64,000 nucleotides of DNA from the NCBI GenBank assembly GCA_013332095.1, contig JABENI010000007.1, positions 62,001 through 126,000 on the forward strand, given 5' to 3'. This stretch comes from Candidatus Bathyoplasma sp. NZ. Lineage in GTDB: Bacteria; Bacillota_I; Bacilli_A; MAG-NZ. Shown here piece after piece: positions 8,837-17,725 of the stretch. A program made the translations under genes and the position numbers. Numbering within the stretch: position 1 is the stretch's first letter; each line of letters begins with the position of its first letter. Under the pieces are notes generated by a model. The model was not told the origin of the DNA. It did no database searches and saw only the letters and a list, made by a program, of their open reading frames with translations.

Positions 8837-9325
8837 TTGATCAGAAAAGCAATGTTCGAAGATTTAGACACAATAGACAAAATTAGTGTAGAATGTATCA
8901 GTAAGATGAAAATTGATAATATCGGTCAGTGGGAGATTGACTATCCCCGAAAAAAGCATTTTAAGACCGATATAGAGCAGGATATCTTATACGTCTATGA
9001 AATTGACCAAAAGGTAAAAGGGGTTATTGCCATCGACAAAACGTTTGCAGAAAGTTACCGAGAATTAGCCAGTTGGTCAACTGAAAAAGGTCTAGTTCTT
9101 CATAGAATTATGGTATCCTCATCGGCTAGAGGATTGGGGATAGCGAAAAAAATGTTTAACTTTGCTATTGAATTAGCAAAAGAAAAAAAATATAGTTCGA
9201 TTAAAATTGACACTCATACTGAAAATTTTATCATGTTAAATCTAATTGAGAAATACCATTTTGAATACAGAGGTTATTTAAAATCAATAAATAGATCAGC
9301 GTATGAACTATTAATACATAAGTAG
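8837..9325 (+). CDS. GNAT-family N-acetyltransferase
   Basis: The product has the GNAT fold: N-terminal IRKAMFEDLDTIDKI, a central beta-strand followed by the acetyl-CoA-binding loop VSSSARGLGIAKKMF (a Q/R-x-x-G-x-G/A variant), and the C-terminal YHFEYRG segment. Substrate is unknown; sequence of this kind may acetylate small amines or protein N-termini. I choose TTG 8837 because the ribosome-binding site AAAGAGGTGAG overlaps the upstream in-frame GTG (8828) and is well spaced to the TTG. This gives 162 residues. It is immediately upstream of obgE with only 8 bases between them, so the two are probably co-transcribed. Confidence 0.85.
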   Translation: MIRKAMFEDLDTIDKISVECISKMKIDNIGQWEIDYPRKKHFKTDIEQDILYVYEIDQKVKGVIAIDKTFAESYRELASWSTEKGLVLHRIMVSSSARGLGIAKKMFNFAIELAKEKKYSSIKIDTHTENFIMLNLIEKYHFEYRGYLKSINRSAYELLIHK

Positions 9326-9333
9326 GTGAAGAA

Positions 9334-10611
9334 ATGTTTGTAGATTTAGTAATATTAAGTGTTGAAGCTGGAAAAGGTGGAGACGGAATAGTCGCGTTTA
9401 GAAGAGAGAAGTATGTCCCAATGGGTGGTCCTGCCGGTGGTAGTGGCGGAAGCGGTGGAGATTTAATTTTTATTGGTGAAGAAGGACTGAGTACCTTACT
9501 AGAACTGAGATATAACAAAGTTCTTAGATCAAATCCTGGGGAAAAAGGGATGAGTAAGTGTATGCATGGTAGAAATGCTGATAATGCTTATATCAATGTG
9601 CCTGTTGGAACTACTATTTACGATAATACTACCGGATTAATTATCGGTGATATTACCGAAAACAAACAAGAAGTAATAGTAGCAAAAGGTGGTCGTGGTG
9701 GCCGTGGAAACGTTCAGTTTGCCACAAGTAGATATCCGGCACCGGAAATTTGTGAAAAAGGTGAACCAGGTTTTAGAAGAAATATTAGAGTTGAATTAAA
9801 AATATTGGCCGATGTCGGATTAGTAGGATTTCCTAGTGTCGGAAAATCGACCTTAATTAGTGTAGTTTCCAAAGCTAGACCTAAAATAGCAGAATATCAT
9901 TTTACGACGATCAAGCCAAACTTAGGAGTTGTTGGGGTAGGTGACAAGTCGTTTGTAATGGCAGATTTACCGGGACTGATTGAAGGAGCTAGTCAAGGAA
10001 GTGGTTTAGGACATCAATTTTTACGTCACATTGAAAGAACTAGAGTAATCGTTCACGTGATAGATATTAGTGGTTTAGAAGGAAGAGATCCCGTAGAAGA
10101 TTTTAAAATAATAAATAACGAGTTATCCCAGTATAAGTACGACTTATTAAAAAGACCACAAGTAATTGCCTTAAATAAAGCTGATTTAGCGAGCAGTGAA
10201 GAAAATTACCAAAAATTTATTAAGGAAGTTAAAGGTTATGAAATCGTAAAAGTCAGTGCCTTTACTCACGAAGGAATAGAAGATTTACTATATAAAGTAC
10301 TGAATGTTTTAGAAAAAGCTAAACAACAGAGTATTTATGATGATGATAACTTTGAAAATGTAGTTGAATATAATTTTACAAAAGAAGAGAGTAAATTCTT
10401 TGTTGATCTTGCCGATGATAATGTCTTTGAAGTAAGAGGAGAAATGGTGGAAAAATTACTAGAGATGACTGACTTTACTAAAGATGAGTCTGTTAAACGA
10501 TTTGCTAGACAACTTCGTGGAATCGGAGTAGATGAAGAATTAAGAAAAAAAGGTATCGTCAGTGGTGATGTAGTTAGAATATTAAATTATGAATTTGACT
10601 TTATCGATTAA
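9334..10611 (+). CDS. obgE: GTPase ObgE/CgtA
   Basis: The 425-residue protein has the three Obg domains: the glycine-rich N-terminal Obg fold (GGDGIVAFRREKYVPMGGPAGG), a G domain with P-loop GFPSVGKST, switch motif DLPGLIEGA and NKAD, and a C-terminal OCT domain as in Bacillus Obg. It is an essential GTPase of 50S ribosome assembly and, in B. subtilis, also needed for stress response and sporulation initiation. Start ATG has RBS AGGTGA. A terminator follows directly. No rplU or rpmA is adjacent, unlike many bacteria. Confidence 0.96.
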   Translation: MFVDLVILSVEAGKGGDGIVAFRREKYVPMGGPAGGSGGSGGDLIFIGEEGLSTLLELRYNKVLRSNPGEKGMSKCMHGRNADNAYINVPVGTTIYDNTTGLIIGDITENKQEVIVAKGGRGGRGNVQFATSRYPAPEICEKGEPGFRRNIRVELKILADVGLVGFPSVGKSTLISVVSKARPKIAEYHFTTIKPNLGVVGVGDKSFVMADLPGLIEGASQGSGLGHQFLRHIERTRVIVHVIDISGLEGRDPVEDFKIINNELSQYKYDLLKRPQVIALNKADLASSEENYQKFIKEVKGYEIVKVSAFTHEGIEDLLYKVLNVLEKAKQQSIYDDDNFENVVEYNFTKEESKFFVDLADDNVFEVRGEMVEKLLEMTDFTKDESVKRFARQLRGIGVDEELRKKGIVSGDVVRILNYEFDFID

Positions 10612-10620
10612 TAAAATTTG

Positions 10621-10648
10621 AAAAAGAACGGTTAAAGTTCTTTTTTTT
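10621..10648 (+). terminator. Terminator after obgE
   Basis: The stem AAAAAGAAC pairs with GTTCTTTTT around a GGTTAAA loop and runs into a T-tract. Confidence 0.85.
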
Positions 10649-10690
10649 TATGAAATTTTTTAAATTTAGTAGTAAAAAATTTCGGATAAT

Positions 10691-10719
10691 TTTTCATTTT
10701 TTGGAAAATATGTTATAGT
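10691..10719 (+). promoter_or_regulatory. Possible promoter of the mutS operon
   Basis: TTTTCA and TATAGT hexamers are separated by 17 bases, with a TG one base before the -10 element (extended -10). It lies about 25 bases before the mutS start. Confidence 0.45.
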
Positions 10720-10742
10720 TAGACAAAATAAGGAGCCAGAAA

Positions 10743-13289
10743 ATGTATGAAAAAATAGATAAAAGTTTGTATACACCAATGATGCGACAATATTTGGATA
10801 TCAAAGAAAAAAATCCTGATTCTATCTTGTTTTTTAGATTAGGTGATTTTTATGAGATGTTTTTTTCCGATGCTTTAATTGCTTCAAAAGAGTTAGAGAT
10901 TGCTCTGACAGGTAGAGAAGCAGGAACAAAAGAAAAAATACCGATGTGTGGAGTACCTCACCATTCTAGTAAATCATATATTGAAAAACTAGTAAAAAAA
11001 GGATTTAAAGTTGCGATATGTGAACAAATAGAAGATGTTTCAGTAGCTCAAGGAATAGTTAAAAGAGATGTTGTTAGAGTAATAACTCCAGGAACGATAA
11101 TTGAACAAGATAGTTTAAATGAACTCGAAAACAATTACTTGATCTGTATTGAAGAAACTACGGAATTTCAAATTTGTTATATCGATTTAAGTACCGGAGA
11201 GACTTTCGCAACAACGATTGATAAAGACTATCAAAATTTAATCAATGAATTAATTAGTTTAAATACTAAAGAAATCGTCGTTAGTTCAAAATTTAATCTT
11301 GATGAAATTAATAATTATCTTAAAAATTACGATATTACTGTTTCGGTAATGGATCATTTTGAACCAGTAAGTTATTTAAAAGATTATGCCGAGGAAAAAT
11401 ATAAAAAGGTCTTTGGTCGGTTGAGTAATTACATCGTAAAAACGCAAAAAAGGCAGTTGTTACACATTCAAAAAGTAAAAGAATACGATTTAGATACTTA
11501 TTTAAAGTTTGATATTTTCTCTTCGAAAAATTTAGAATTAACGGAAACTGTTCGAACAAAAAGTAGAAAAGGGTCGTTGCTTTGGTATTTAGATAAATGC
11601 TGTACAGCAATGGGAAGTCGTTATTTAAAAAACTCGATCGAAAAACCACTGATTAATAAAGAGGTATTAGAATTTAGATACGATGCGGTAACGGAATTAA
11701 TCGAGAATTTTTTTGTTCGTAACGAAATTAAAGAAATTTTCAAATCGGTTTACGATTTAGAAAGAATTGTCGGTAGAATTTCTTATGGAAATGTCAACGC
11801 TAAAGATTTATTAAATTTAAAAATTTCGATTAGTAAATTACCCGAACTTAAAAATATTTTGGGTAATTTAAGTTCATTAAAAAAATATCATGACCAAATA
11901 GATACTCATCAAACACTCTATCAGTTGTTAGAAAAAAGTATCGTTGAAACTCCAAGCAACAACTTAAAAGAAGGTAATTTAATTAAAAGTGGCTACAATG
12001 CCCAGTTAGATAAAATTAAAGAAGCTAGCATTAACGGAAAAGAGTGGTTGGTAAAATTAGAAAAAGATGAACGTCAGCGCACGGGTATTTCTAAATTAAA
12101 AGTTGGCTACAATCGAGTATTTGGTTACTACATCGAAGTTACCAAAGGACAGATTCATTTAGTAAAAGAAAATTTTGGTTATGAAAGAAAGCAGACTCTC
12201 AGTAATTCTGAGAGATACATTAATCCGGAATTAAAAGAAATGGAAAGTATCATTTTAGGTAGTGAAGAAAAATCGATAAAATTAGAATATCAATTGTTTT
12301 TAGAAATTAGAGAAAAAGTCAGTGCCTATATTAGTAGTTTACAACTACTGGCTAAACTGATAAGTGAGATTGATATGATTCAGTCGTTTGCGGTAGTAGC
12401 AGAAGAAAATCGATTAGTCAGACCAACTCTATCGGAAAAACATGCAATTGAAATAATAAACGGTAGACATCCAGTCGTGGAAAAACTTTTAGAATCGTCT
12501 GAATATGTTGAAAATAGTATCAAGATGGATTTACAGACCAATATGTTTTTAATTACCGGACCAAATATGAGTGGTAAATCTACATATATTCGGCAATTGG
12601 CTATTATAATTATAATGGCACAAATCGGTAGTTTTGTTCCTTGTACTAAGGCCGAGATAAAAATATTTGATAAAATTTTCACCCGTATTGGCGCGGCTGA
12701 TGATTTAATCAATGGCCAGAGTACGTTTATGATTGAAATGTTAGAAGTAAACAACGCTTTAAAAAATGCCACTAGAAATAGTTTGATTTTATTCGATGAA
12801 ATCGGTAGAGGTACCGCAACTTTTGATGGAATGGCCTTAGCCCAAGCAATTATTGAATATATTCACGAAGAAATCGGCTGTAAAGCACTGTTTAGTACTC
12901 ATTATCATGAACTAACACAGTTAGATAACCATTTAGGTACCTTGAAAAATGTTCATGTTAGCGCCAAAGAAAAAGATGGCAAAATTGTCTTTTTCCATAA
13001 AGTAAAAGAGGGCTCAGTTGATAAATCTTACGGAATCCATGTTGCAGCGTTAGCGGGAATTCCTAAAAAAGTTTTAAAAAGAGGAAATGCTATTTTAAAA
13101 GAATTAGAACACAACGCCCAAGTTCACGATATGAATTTATTTAATTATGTGGAACCGGAAGATGAAATTGAAGTTGAAATTGAAGAAAATCCAGTAATCC
13201 TCGAATTAGAAAAAATTGATATCAATACCGTTACACCGTTAAAAGCATTAGAAATTTTAAACGAACTGGTTAATAAGGTGAAAAAATGA
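10743..13289 (+). CDS. mutS: DNA mismatch repair protein MutS
   Basis: This 848-residue protein recognises mismatches. The N-terminal domain carries the mismatch-binding FYEMF (Phe-x-Glu, near residue 37). The core and clamp follow, then the ATPase with Walker A GPNMSGKST (near residues 606-614), Walker B LILFDEIGRGT and the STHYHEL motif. The tail EVEIEENPVILELEKIDINTVTPLKALEILNELV is the short C-terminal helix typical of MutS1. It opens the operon mutS-mutL-miaA-efp: its TGA stop overlaps the mutL ATG by four bases, which implies translational coupling. Confidence 0.97.
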   Translation: MYEKIDKSLYTPMMRQYLDIKEKNPDSILFFRLGDFYEMFFSDALIASKELEIALTGREAGTKEKIPMCGVPHHSSKSYIEKLVKKGFKVAICEQIEDVSVAQGIVKRDVVRVITPGTIIEQDSLNELENNYLICIEETTEFQICYIDLSTGETFATTIDKDYQNLINELISLNTKEIVVSSKFNLDEINNYLKNYDITVSVMDHFEPVSYLKDYAEEKYKKVFGRLSNYIVKTQKRQLLHIQKVKEYDLDTYLKFDIFSSKNLELTETVRTKSRKGSLLWYLDKCCTAMGSRYLKNSIEKPLINKEVLEFRYDAVTELIENFFVRNEIKEIFKSVYDLERIVGRISYGNVNAKDLLNLKISISKLPELKNILGNLSSLKKYHDQIDTHQTLYQLLEKSIVETPSNNLKEGNLIKSGYNAQLDKIKEASINGKEWLVKLEKDERQRTGISKLKVGYNRVFGYYIEVTKGQIHLVKENFGYERKQTLSNSERYINPELKEMESIILGSEEKSIKLEYQLFLEIREKVSAYISSLQLLAKLISEIDMIQSFAVVAEENRLVRPTLSEKHAIEIINGRHPVVEKLLESSEYVENSIKMDLQTNMFLITGPNMSGKSTYIRQLAIIIIMAQIGSFVPCTKAEIKIFDKIFTRIGAADDLINGQSTFMIEMLEVNNALKNATRNSLILFDEIGRGTATFDGMALAQAIIEYIHEEIGCKALFSTHYHELTQLDNHLGTLKNVHVSAKEKDGKIVFFHKVKEGSVDKSYGIHVAALAGIPKKVLKRGNAILKELEHNAQVHDMNLFNYVEPEDEIEVEIEENPVILELEKIDINTVTPLKALEILNELVNKVKK

Positions 13290-15181
13290 TCAAAAAACTA
13301 ACTGAAAAAGTATCGAATATGATTGCTGCTGGTGAAGTAGTTGAAAGACCATTAAGTGTCGTAAAAGAATTAGTTGAAAATTCAATAGATGCAGGCAGTA
13401 CTTACATTCAAATTGATTTAAAAGAAGCTGGCGTCAAAGAAATAAAAATTACCGATGACGGGACGGGGATGAATGAAGAGGATTCAGTCCTTTGTTTTTC
13501 CCGTCACGCTACTAGTAAAATTAGTAGTGAACACGATTTATTTAACTTGCACACTTTAGGATTTAGAGGCGAAGCGCTACCTTCAATTGCTAGTGTTTCC
13601 AAAGTATTGCTAGAAACTTCGCAAGGAGAAGAAGGGTACTTTGTTAAAGTGGTAGCTGGCTCCATAGTTGAGACGGGAATGAGCCAAGCTAAAAAAGGAA
13701 CGAAGATAGAAGTTAAAAATTTGTTTTATAATACGCCCGCAAGACTGAAATTTTTAAAAAGTTTAAACTATGAATTGAGTTTAATCAGCGACTTTTGTAC
13801 AAAAATTGCTCTGAGTAATCCTAATATAATTTTTAAATTGACAAATAATAATAAAGTGCTGATATCAACAGATGGAAGTAATAATTTATTAAAGGCAATT
13901 TCTAAAGTGTACGGAATTGAAACGGCGAAATCAATGTTAAAGTTTGAAGTTAATAATTACGACTATCAAGTTGATGGCTACATTTCTAACAGTACTATTT
14001 CTAGGTCAAATAGAAATTACATAAATATTATTTTAAACAACCGAATTATTAAAAATTTCAATATAAATAAGTCTATTATCGGCAGTTATGGAAATAAATT
14101 ATTTTCTGGTCGTTTTCCAATAATTATCTTAAGTATCAAATGCGACCCTCTTTTAGTAGATGTCAACGTTCATCCGAGTAAAATGCAAGTTAAATTAACC
14201 GATGAATTTAGGTTGATTAAAATGATTGTTGAGCGGATAAAAGAAACTTTAACTAATACTGTTGCTATTCCTATCATCCCAATTAAAAAGAGCACTGATT
14301 TAACAATTGATAAAATTAAAGATATTCCTAATTTAACTGAAATAGAAAATGTGGCGGTTAATAGTAAAATAAATTATCCTAGCGGTTTTAGAAAACAAAC
14401 GGCTATGGAAGATTCAAAAATTAATTATGCGGCGATTGATAAAATTTTTGATTCATCAATTGATAAACGAAAAATGGAAAAAGATAGCAGTATAGTAAGC
14501 GACGAAAAAAGCAAAAATAATATTGTAAAAGAAGGAACTAATATTTATAAAATAGAAAATATCAAGGAAAAGAAAGAAGAAAAGATAATTGTTCAAAATT
14601 TGTTTGATGATGATCATTTTCCTACTTTAAGTTATATCGGTCAATTTGCTAAAAGTTATTTACTTTGTGAGTCTAATTTAGACTTATATATAATTGACCA
14701 ACACGCAGCTTTAGAAAGAGTAAAATATGAAAATTTCAGCAAGTATTTAAATGAACAAAACTATGGAAGTTTTGAGTTATTGACACCGTATAACTTAGAA
14801 TATTCAAAAGAAGAATTTTTAATAATAAAAGAAAAATTAGACCAACTAAAAAAATATAAAATAGTTCTAGTTGAATCGGGAATCAGCAGTTTTTATTTAA
14901 GAGAAGTTCCCAATTGGTTTGAAAGTGAAAAAATTTTAACTTATACCGAAGAAATTATAAAATCGGTTTTAAACGGTGATATTAATCAAGTAGTTGATAA
15001 TTTAGCTAGTCTCTTAGCTTGTAAAAGAAGTGTTAGAGCCAATGAGTATATCAGTAAAATTGAAGTTGAAACACTGTTAGAAAATTTAAAAAAATGTGCG
15101 AATCCTTACACTTGTCCACACGGCAGACCAGTTATTTTAAAATATACTAAAAATGACATTAAGAGGTACTTTAAAAGATGA
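13286..15181 (+). CDS. mutL: DNA mismatch repair protein MutL with endonuclease motif
   Basis: The 631-residue protein has the GHKL ATPase motifs near the N-terminus (VKELVENSIDAGS, DDGTGM, TLGFRGEALPSI) and the S5-fold domain with NVHPSK. A variable Lys/Asp-rich linker covers about residues 340-440. The C-terminal domain has DQHAALERVKYE (near residue 470), the DQHAx2Ex4E metal-binding motif of endonuclease-type MutL, plus SLLACKRSVRANE and CPHGRP. It should therefore nick DNA itself, as in bacteria without MutH. It starts inside the mutS stop and ends with a TGA that overlaps the miaA start. Confidence 0.97.
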   Translation: MIKKLTEKVSNMIAAGEVVERPLSVVKELVENSIDAGSTYIQIDLKEAGVKEIKITDDGTGMNEEDSVLCFSRHATSKISSEHDLFNLHTLGFRGEALPSIASVSKVLLETSQGEEGYFVKVVAGSIVETGMSQAKKGTKIEVKNLFYNTPARLKFLKSLNYELSLISDFCTKIALSNPNIIFKLTNNNKVLISTDGSNNLLKAISKVYGIETAKSMLKFEVNNYDYQVDGYISNSTISRSNRNYINIILNNRIIKNFNINKSIIGSYGNKLFSGRFPIIILSIKCDPLLVDVNVHPSKMQVKLTDEFRLIKMIVERIKETLTNTVAIPIIPIKKSTDLTIDKIKDIPNLTEIENVAVNSKINYPSGFRKQTAMEDSKINYAAIDKIFDSSIDKRKMEKDSSIVSDEKSKNNIVKEGTNIYKIENIKEKKEEKIIVQNLFDDDHFPTLSYIGQFAKSYLLCESNLDLYIIDQHAALERVKYENFSKYLNEQNYGSFELLTPYNLEYSKEEFLIIKEKLDQLKKYKIVLVESGISSFYLREVPNWFESEKILTYTEEIIKSVLNGDINQVVDNLASLLACKRSVRANEYISKIEVETLLENLKKCANPYTCPHGRPVILKYTKNDIKRYFKR

Positions 15182-16062
15182 AAATAATCGTTATTGTAGG
15201 GCCTACAGCAGTAGGAAAGAGTAAAGTCAGTGTTGAATTAGCAAAAATAATTAATGCTGAAATAATTTCTGGAGACTCAGTACAAGTATATAAGAAGTTA
15301 GATATTGGTAGTGGTAAAATAACCGAAACTGAAATGGATGATGTACCACACCATTTAATTGATTTTTTAGAGATTACGGAAAGTTATTCAGTCAGTAGAT
15401 TTCAAAAAGAAGTTAGAAAAAAGATTGAAGAAATAAAAGCAAGAGAAAAAAATGTTATAATTTGTGGCGGAACGGGATTGTATATTAAAGCTGCTCTGAC
15501 GAACTATCAACTTGGTGGTGGTTTAAAAAGAGACCGAGATTTTTCCAAAAAATATATTAGTTACAGTAACGAAGAGTTACATGATATTTTAACTAAAATT
15601 GATTACGAGTCGAGTTTAAAGTTCCATCAAAATAATCGGGCAAGAGTGTTAAGAGCAGTAGAGTATCATCAAAAAACAGGAAGTAAAATAAGTGATAAAA
15701 AGGATTGTACGGAAGATTTATACGACTACAAAATTATCGGTTTAGGGATGAAAAGAGAAAAGCTTTATGATAAAATAAATCAAAGAGTTGATGATATGTT
15801 CTCAAAAGGCTTGATTAATGAAGTCGAATCGTTATATAATTTAAAAAATAACATTGATGCAATTGGCTATAATGAGTTATTTGAATTTTTAGACCAAAAA
15901 ATATCTTTAGAGGAATCTACTGAGTTAATTAAAAGAAACTCAAGAAGATATGCTAAAAGACAGTTTACTTGGTTTAATAACCAAATGGATACAAACTGGA
16001 TTGATGTTTATGGTTTGAGTACAACTGATGTTTTAGATAAAATATTAAAATTAATAAACTAA
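15178..16062 (+). CDS. miaA: tRNA dimethylallyltransferase MiaA
   Basis: The 294-residue enzyme transfers a dimethylallyl group to A37 of tRNAs that read UNN codons. It shows the P-loop GPTAVGKS (residues 7-14), DSVQVYKKLDIGSGK for tRNA and prenyl binding, GGTGLYIKA, and the C-terminal RRYAKRQFTWFN. Length is close to the usual 300-315. ATG overlaps the mutL TGA by four bases. The mutSL-miaA order is widespread (in many Bacillota hfq follows); here efp follows and no hfq is seen. Confidence 0.95.
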   Translation: MKIIVIVGPTAVGKSKVSVELAKIINAEIISGDSVQVYKKLDIGSGKITETEMDDVPHHLIDFLEITESYSVSRFQKEVRKKIEEIKAREKNVIICGGTGLYIKAALTNYQLGGGLKRDRDFSKKYISYSNEELHDILTKIDYESSLKFHQNNRARVLRAVEYHQKTGSKISDKKDCTEDLYDYKIIGLGMKREKLYDKINQRVDDMFSKGLINEVESLYNLKNNIDAIGYNELFEFLDQKISLEESTELIKRNSRRYAKRQFTWFNNQMDTNWIDVYGLSTTDVLDKILKLIN

Positions 16063-16076
16063 ATAGGAGTGATTAT

Positions 16077-16637
16077 ATGAGTATTTCAACGAGTGAATTT
16101 AAAACAGGATTAACTATTGAGTATAACAAACACATTTGGCAAGTAATTGAATTTCAACATGTAAAGCCAGGTAAAGGAGCAGCATTTGTTAGAACAAAAC
16201 TACGCAATTTACGAACGAGAGCAGTAGTTGATAAAACGTTTAGAGCTGGAGAAAAAATGGAAAAAGCTCAAATAGACAAGTTAGATATGGTCTATTCGTA
16301 TTCCATGGGAGACACTTATGTTTTCATGGATACCGAAACGTTTGAACAATTAGAAATTTCATTAGAACAATTAGATGATGCAGTTAATTTTTTAATTGAA
16401 GAAATGAAAGTTGTAATTACGCAGTTTAAAGGAGAAATTTTAGGAATCCAATTACCGGAAAAAATAACTTTAGAAGTAATAGAGGCAGATCCAGGTGTAA
16501 AAGGAAATACGGCTGCTAATGCTACGAAAAATATTAAAGTCCAAACAGGTTATATATTACAAGCACCATTATTTATAGAAGTAGGGCAAAAAATAGTAAT
16601 AAATACTGGTACAGGAAAATACGACACAAGAGCGTAA
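16077..16637 (+). CDS. efp: Translation elongation factor P
   Basis: The 186-residue protein has the three EF-P domains. The tip of domain I reads KPGKGAAFVRTKLRNL with Lys33 at the modified position that contacts the peptidyl-transferase centre; the C-terminal domain ends GYILQAPLFIEVGQKIVINTGTGKYDTRA. EF-P relieves stalling at polyproline. A Lys at the tip, with the flanking Pro-Gly as in Bacillus, suggests either modification by a YmfI-type pathway or none; no EpmAB-type modifying enzymes are seen nearby. RBS TAGGAGTGA; last gene before the ybjQ cluster. Confidence 0.96.
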   Translation: MSISTSEFKTGLTIEYNKHIWQVIEFQHVKPGKGAAFVRTKLRNLRTRAVVDKTFRAGEKMEKAQIDKLDMVYSYSMGDTYVFMDTETFEQLEISLEQLDDAVNFLIEEMKVVITQFKGEILGIQLPEKITLEVIEADPGVKGNTAANATKNIKVQTGYILQAPLFIEVGQKIVINTGTGKYDTRA

Positions 16638-16651
16638 AAAAGGAGAAAATA

Positions 16652-16969
16652 ATGATAATAGTTACAACAAATAATATAGAAGGTGTTAAGATTACAGAAT
16701 GTTTAGGATATGTCAAAGGCTCAACAGTTAGAGCGAAACATGTTGGTAAAGATTTGATGGCAGGATTTAAAACTATTGTTGGTGGTGAAATAAAAGGCTA
16801 CACTGAGATGTTAAATGAAGCTAGAACTGTCGCCGTAGATAGAATGGAACAAGATGCAACTAACTTAGGAGCAAATGCGATCGTTGGTTTTAGATTACAA
16901 ACTTCAGCAGTTATGTCAGGTGCTTCAGAAATTATTGCCTATGGAACAGCAGTAAAAATTGAAAAATAA
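16652..16969 (+). CDS. YbjQ-family (UPF0145) protein, copy 1
   Basis: The 105-residue product is a complete YbjQ/DUF74 protein: IIVTTNNIEG, ECLGYVKGSTVRAK, then NLGANAIVGFRLQTSAVMSGASEIIAYGTAV. Family members form pentamers, and structural surveys describe them as putative heavy-metal-binding proteins, but no function is firmly known. This is the first of three tandem copies separated by 47 and 46 bases, each with its own ribosome-binding site (here AAAGGAGA). It starts 14 bases after efp, so it may be transcribed with that operon. Confidence 0.88.
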   Translation: MIIVTTNNIEGVKITECLGYVKGSTVRAKHVGKDLMAGFKTIVGGEIKGYTEMLNEARTVAVDRMEQDATNLGANAIVGFRLQTSAVMSGASEIIAYGTAVKIEK

Positions 16970-17016
16970 TTTCAATACAACAAAACAGGACACAAAAATA
17001 AAAAAGGAGAAAAAGA

Positions 17017-17334
17017 ATGATCATAGTTACAACGAATAGTATAGAAGGTAGCAAGATTACAGAATGTTTAGGATATGTCAAAGGCTCAACAGTTAGAGCG
17101 AAACACATCGGTAGAGATATGATGGCAGGGTTTAAAACTATTGTTGGTGGTGAAATAAAAGGCTACACTGAGATGTTAAATGAAGCTCGAACTGTTGCAG
17201 TAGATAGAATGGAACAAGATGCAACTAACTTAGGAGCAAATGCGATAGTTTGTTTTAGATTACAAACTTCAGCAGTTATGTGCGGTGCTTCAGAAATTAT
17301 TGCCTATGGAACAGCAGTAAAAATTGAAAAATAA
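17017..17334 (+). CDS. YbjQ-family (UPF0145) protein, copy 2 with extra cysteines
   Basis: This copy is nearly identical to copy 1 over most of its 105 residues, so the duplication is recent. Two changes stand out in the conserved C-terminal half: the Gly of NAIVGFRLQ is Cys (NAIVCFRLQ) and the Ser of AVMSGASE is Cys (AVMCGASE). With Cys in the shared ECLGY motif, this copy gains two thiols that the others lack. The family function is unknown; the pair could bind metal or form a disulfide in a mixed pentamer. It has its own RBS (AAAGGAGAAAA). Confidence 0.88.
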   Translation: MIIVTTNSIEGSKITECLGYVKGSTVRAKHIGRDMMAGFKTIVGGEIKGYTEMLNEARTVAVDRMEQDATNLGANAIVCFRLQTSAVMCGASEIIAYGTAVKIEK

Positions 17335-17380
17335 TTTTATCTAGAAAAATAGGCACCAGAAGATAGAGGAGAAGAAAGAG

Positions 17381-17698
17381 ATGATTATAGTTACAACGAA
17401 TAATATAGAAGGTAGCAATATTAGTGAATGTTTAGGATATGTTAAGGGCTCAACAATTAGATCAAAACATATCGGTAAAGATTTTATGGCAGGAATAAAA
17501 ACGATCTTTGGAGGCGAAATAAAAGGCTACAGCGACTTATTAAATGAAGCTAGAGCAATCGCCATCGATAGAATGGAACAAGAAGCAACTAATTTAGGGG
17601 CAAATGCGATAGTTGGTTTTAGATTACAAACTTCAGCAGTTATGGCGGGGGCTTCAGAAGTTATTGCCTATGGAACGGCAGTAAAAATTGAAAAATAA
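17381..17698 (+). CDS. YbjQ-family (UPF0145) protein, copy 3
   Basis: The third copy is also 105 residues but is the most diverged: STIRSKHIGKDFMAGIKTIFGGEIKGYSDLLNEARAIAID replaces the more similar stretch of copies 1 and 2. The C-terminal half regains Gly and Ala in place of the copy-2 cysteines. RBS is AGAGGAGAA. Copies 1 and 2 are closer to each other than to copy 3, which suggests an old duplication followed by a newer one. Mixed oligomers are an inference from the family's pentameric structure. Confidence 0.88.
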   Translation: MIIVTTNNIEGSNISECLGYVKGSTIRSKHIGKDFMAGIKTIFGGEIKGYSDLLNEARAIAIDRMEQEATNLGANAIVGFRLQTSAVMAGASEVIAYGTAVKIEK

Positions 17699-17725
17699 TT
17701 TTAATACAAGGAGAGTGGATTAATT

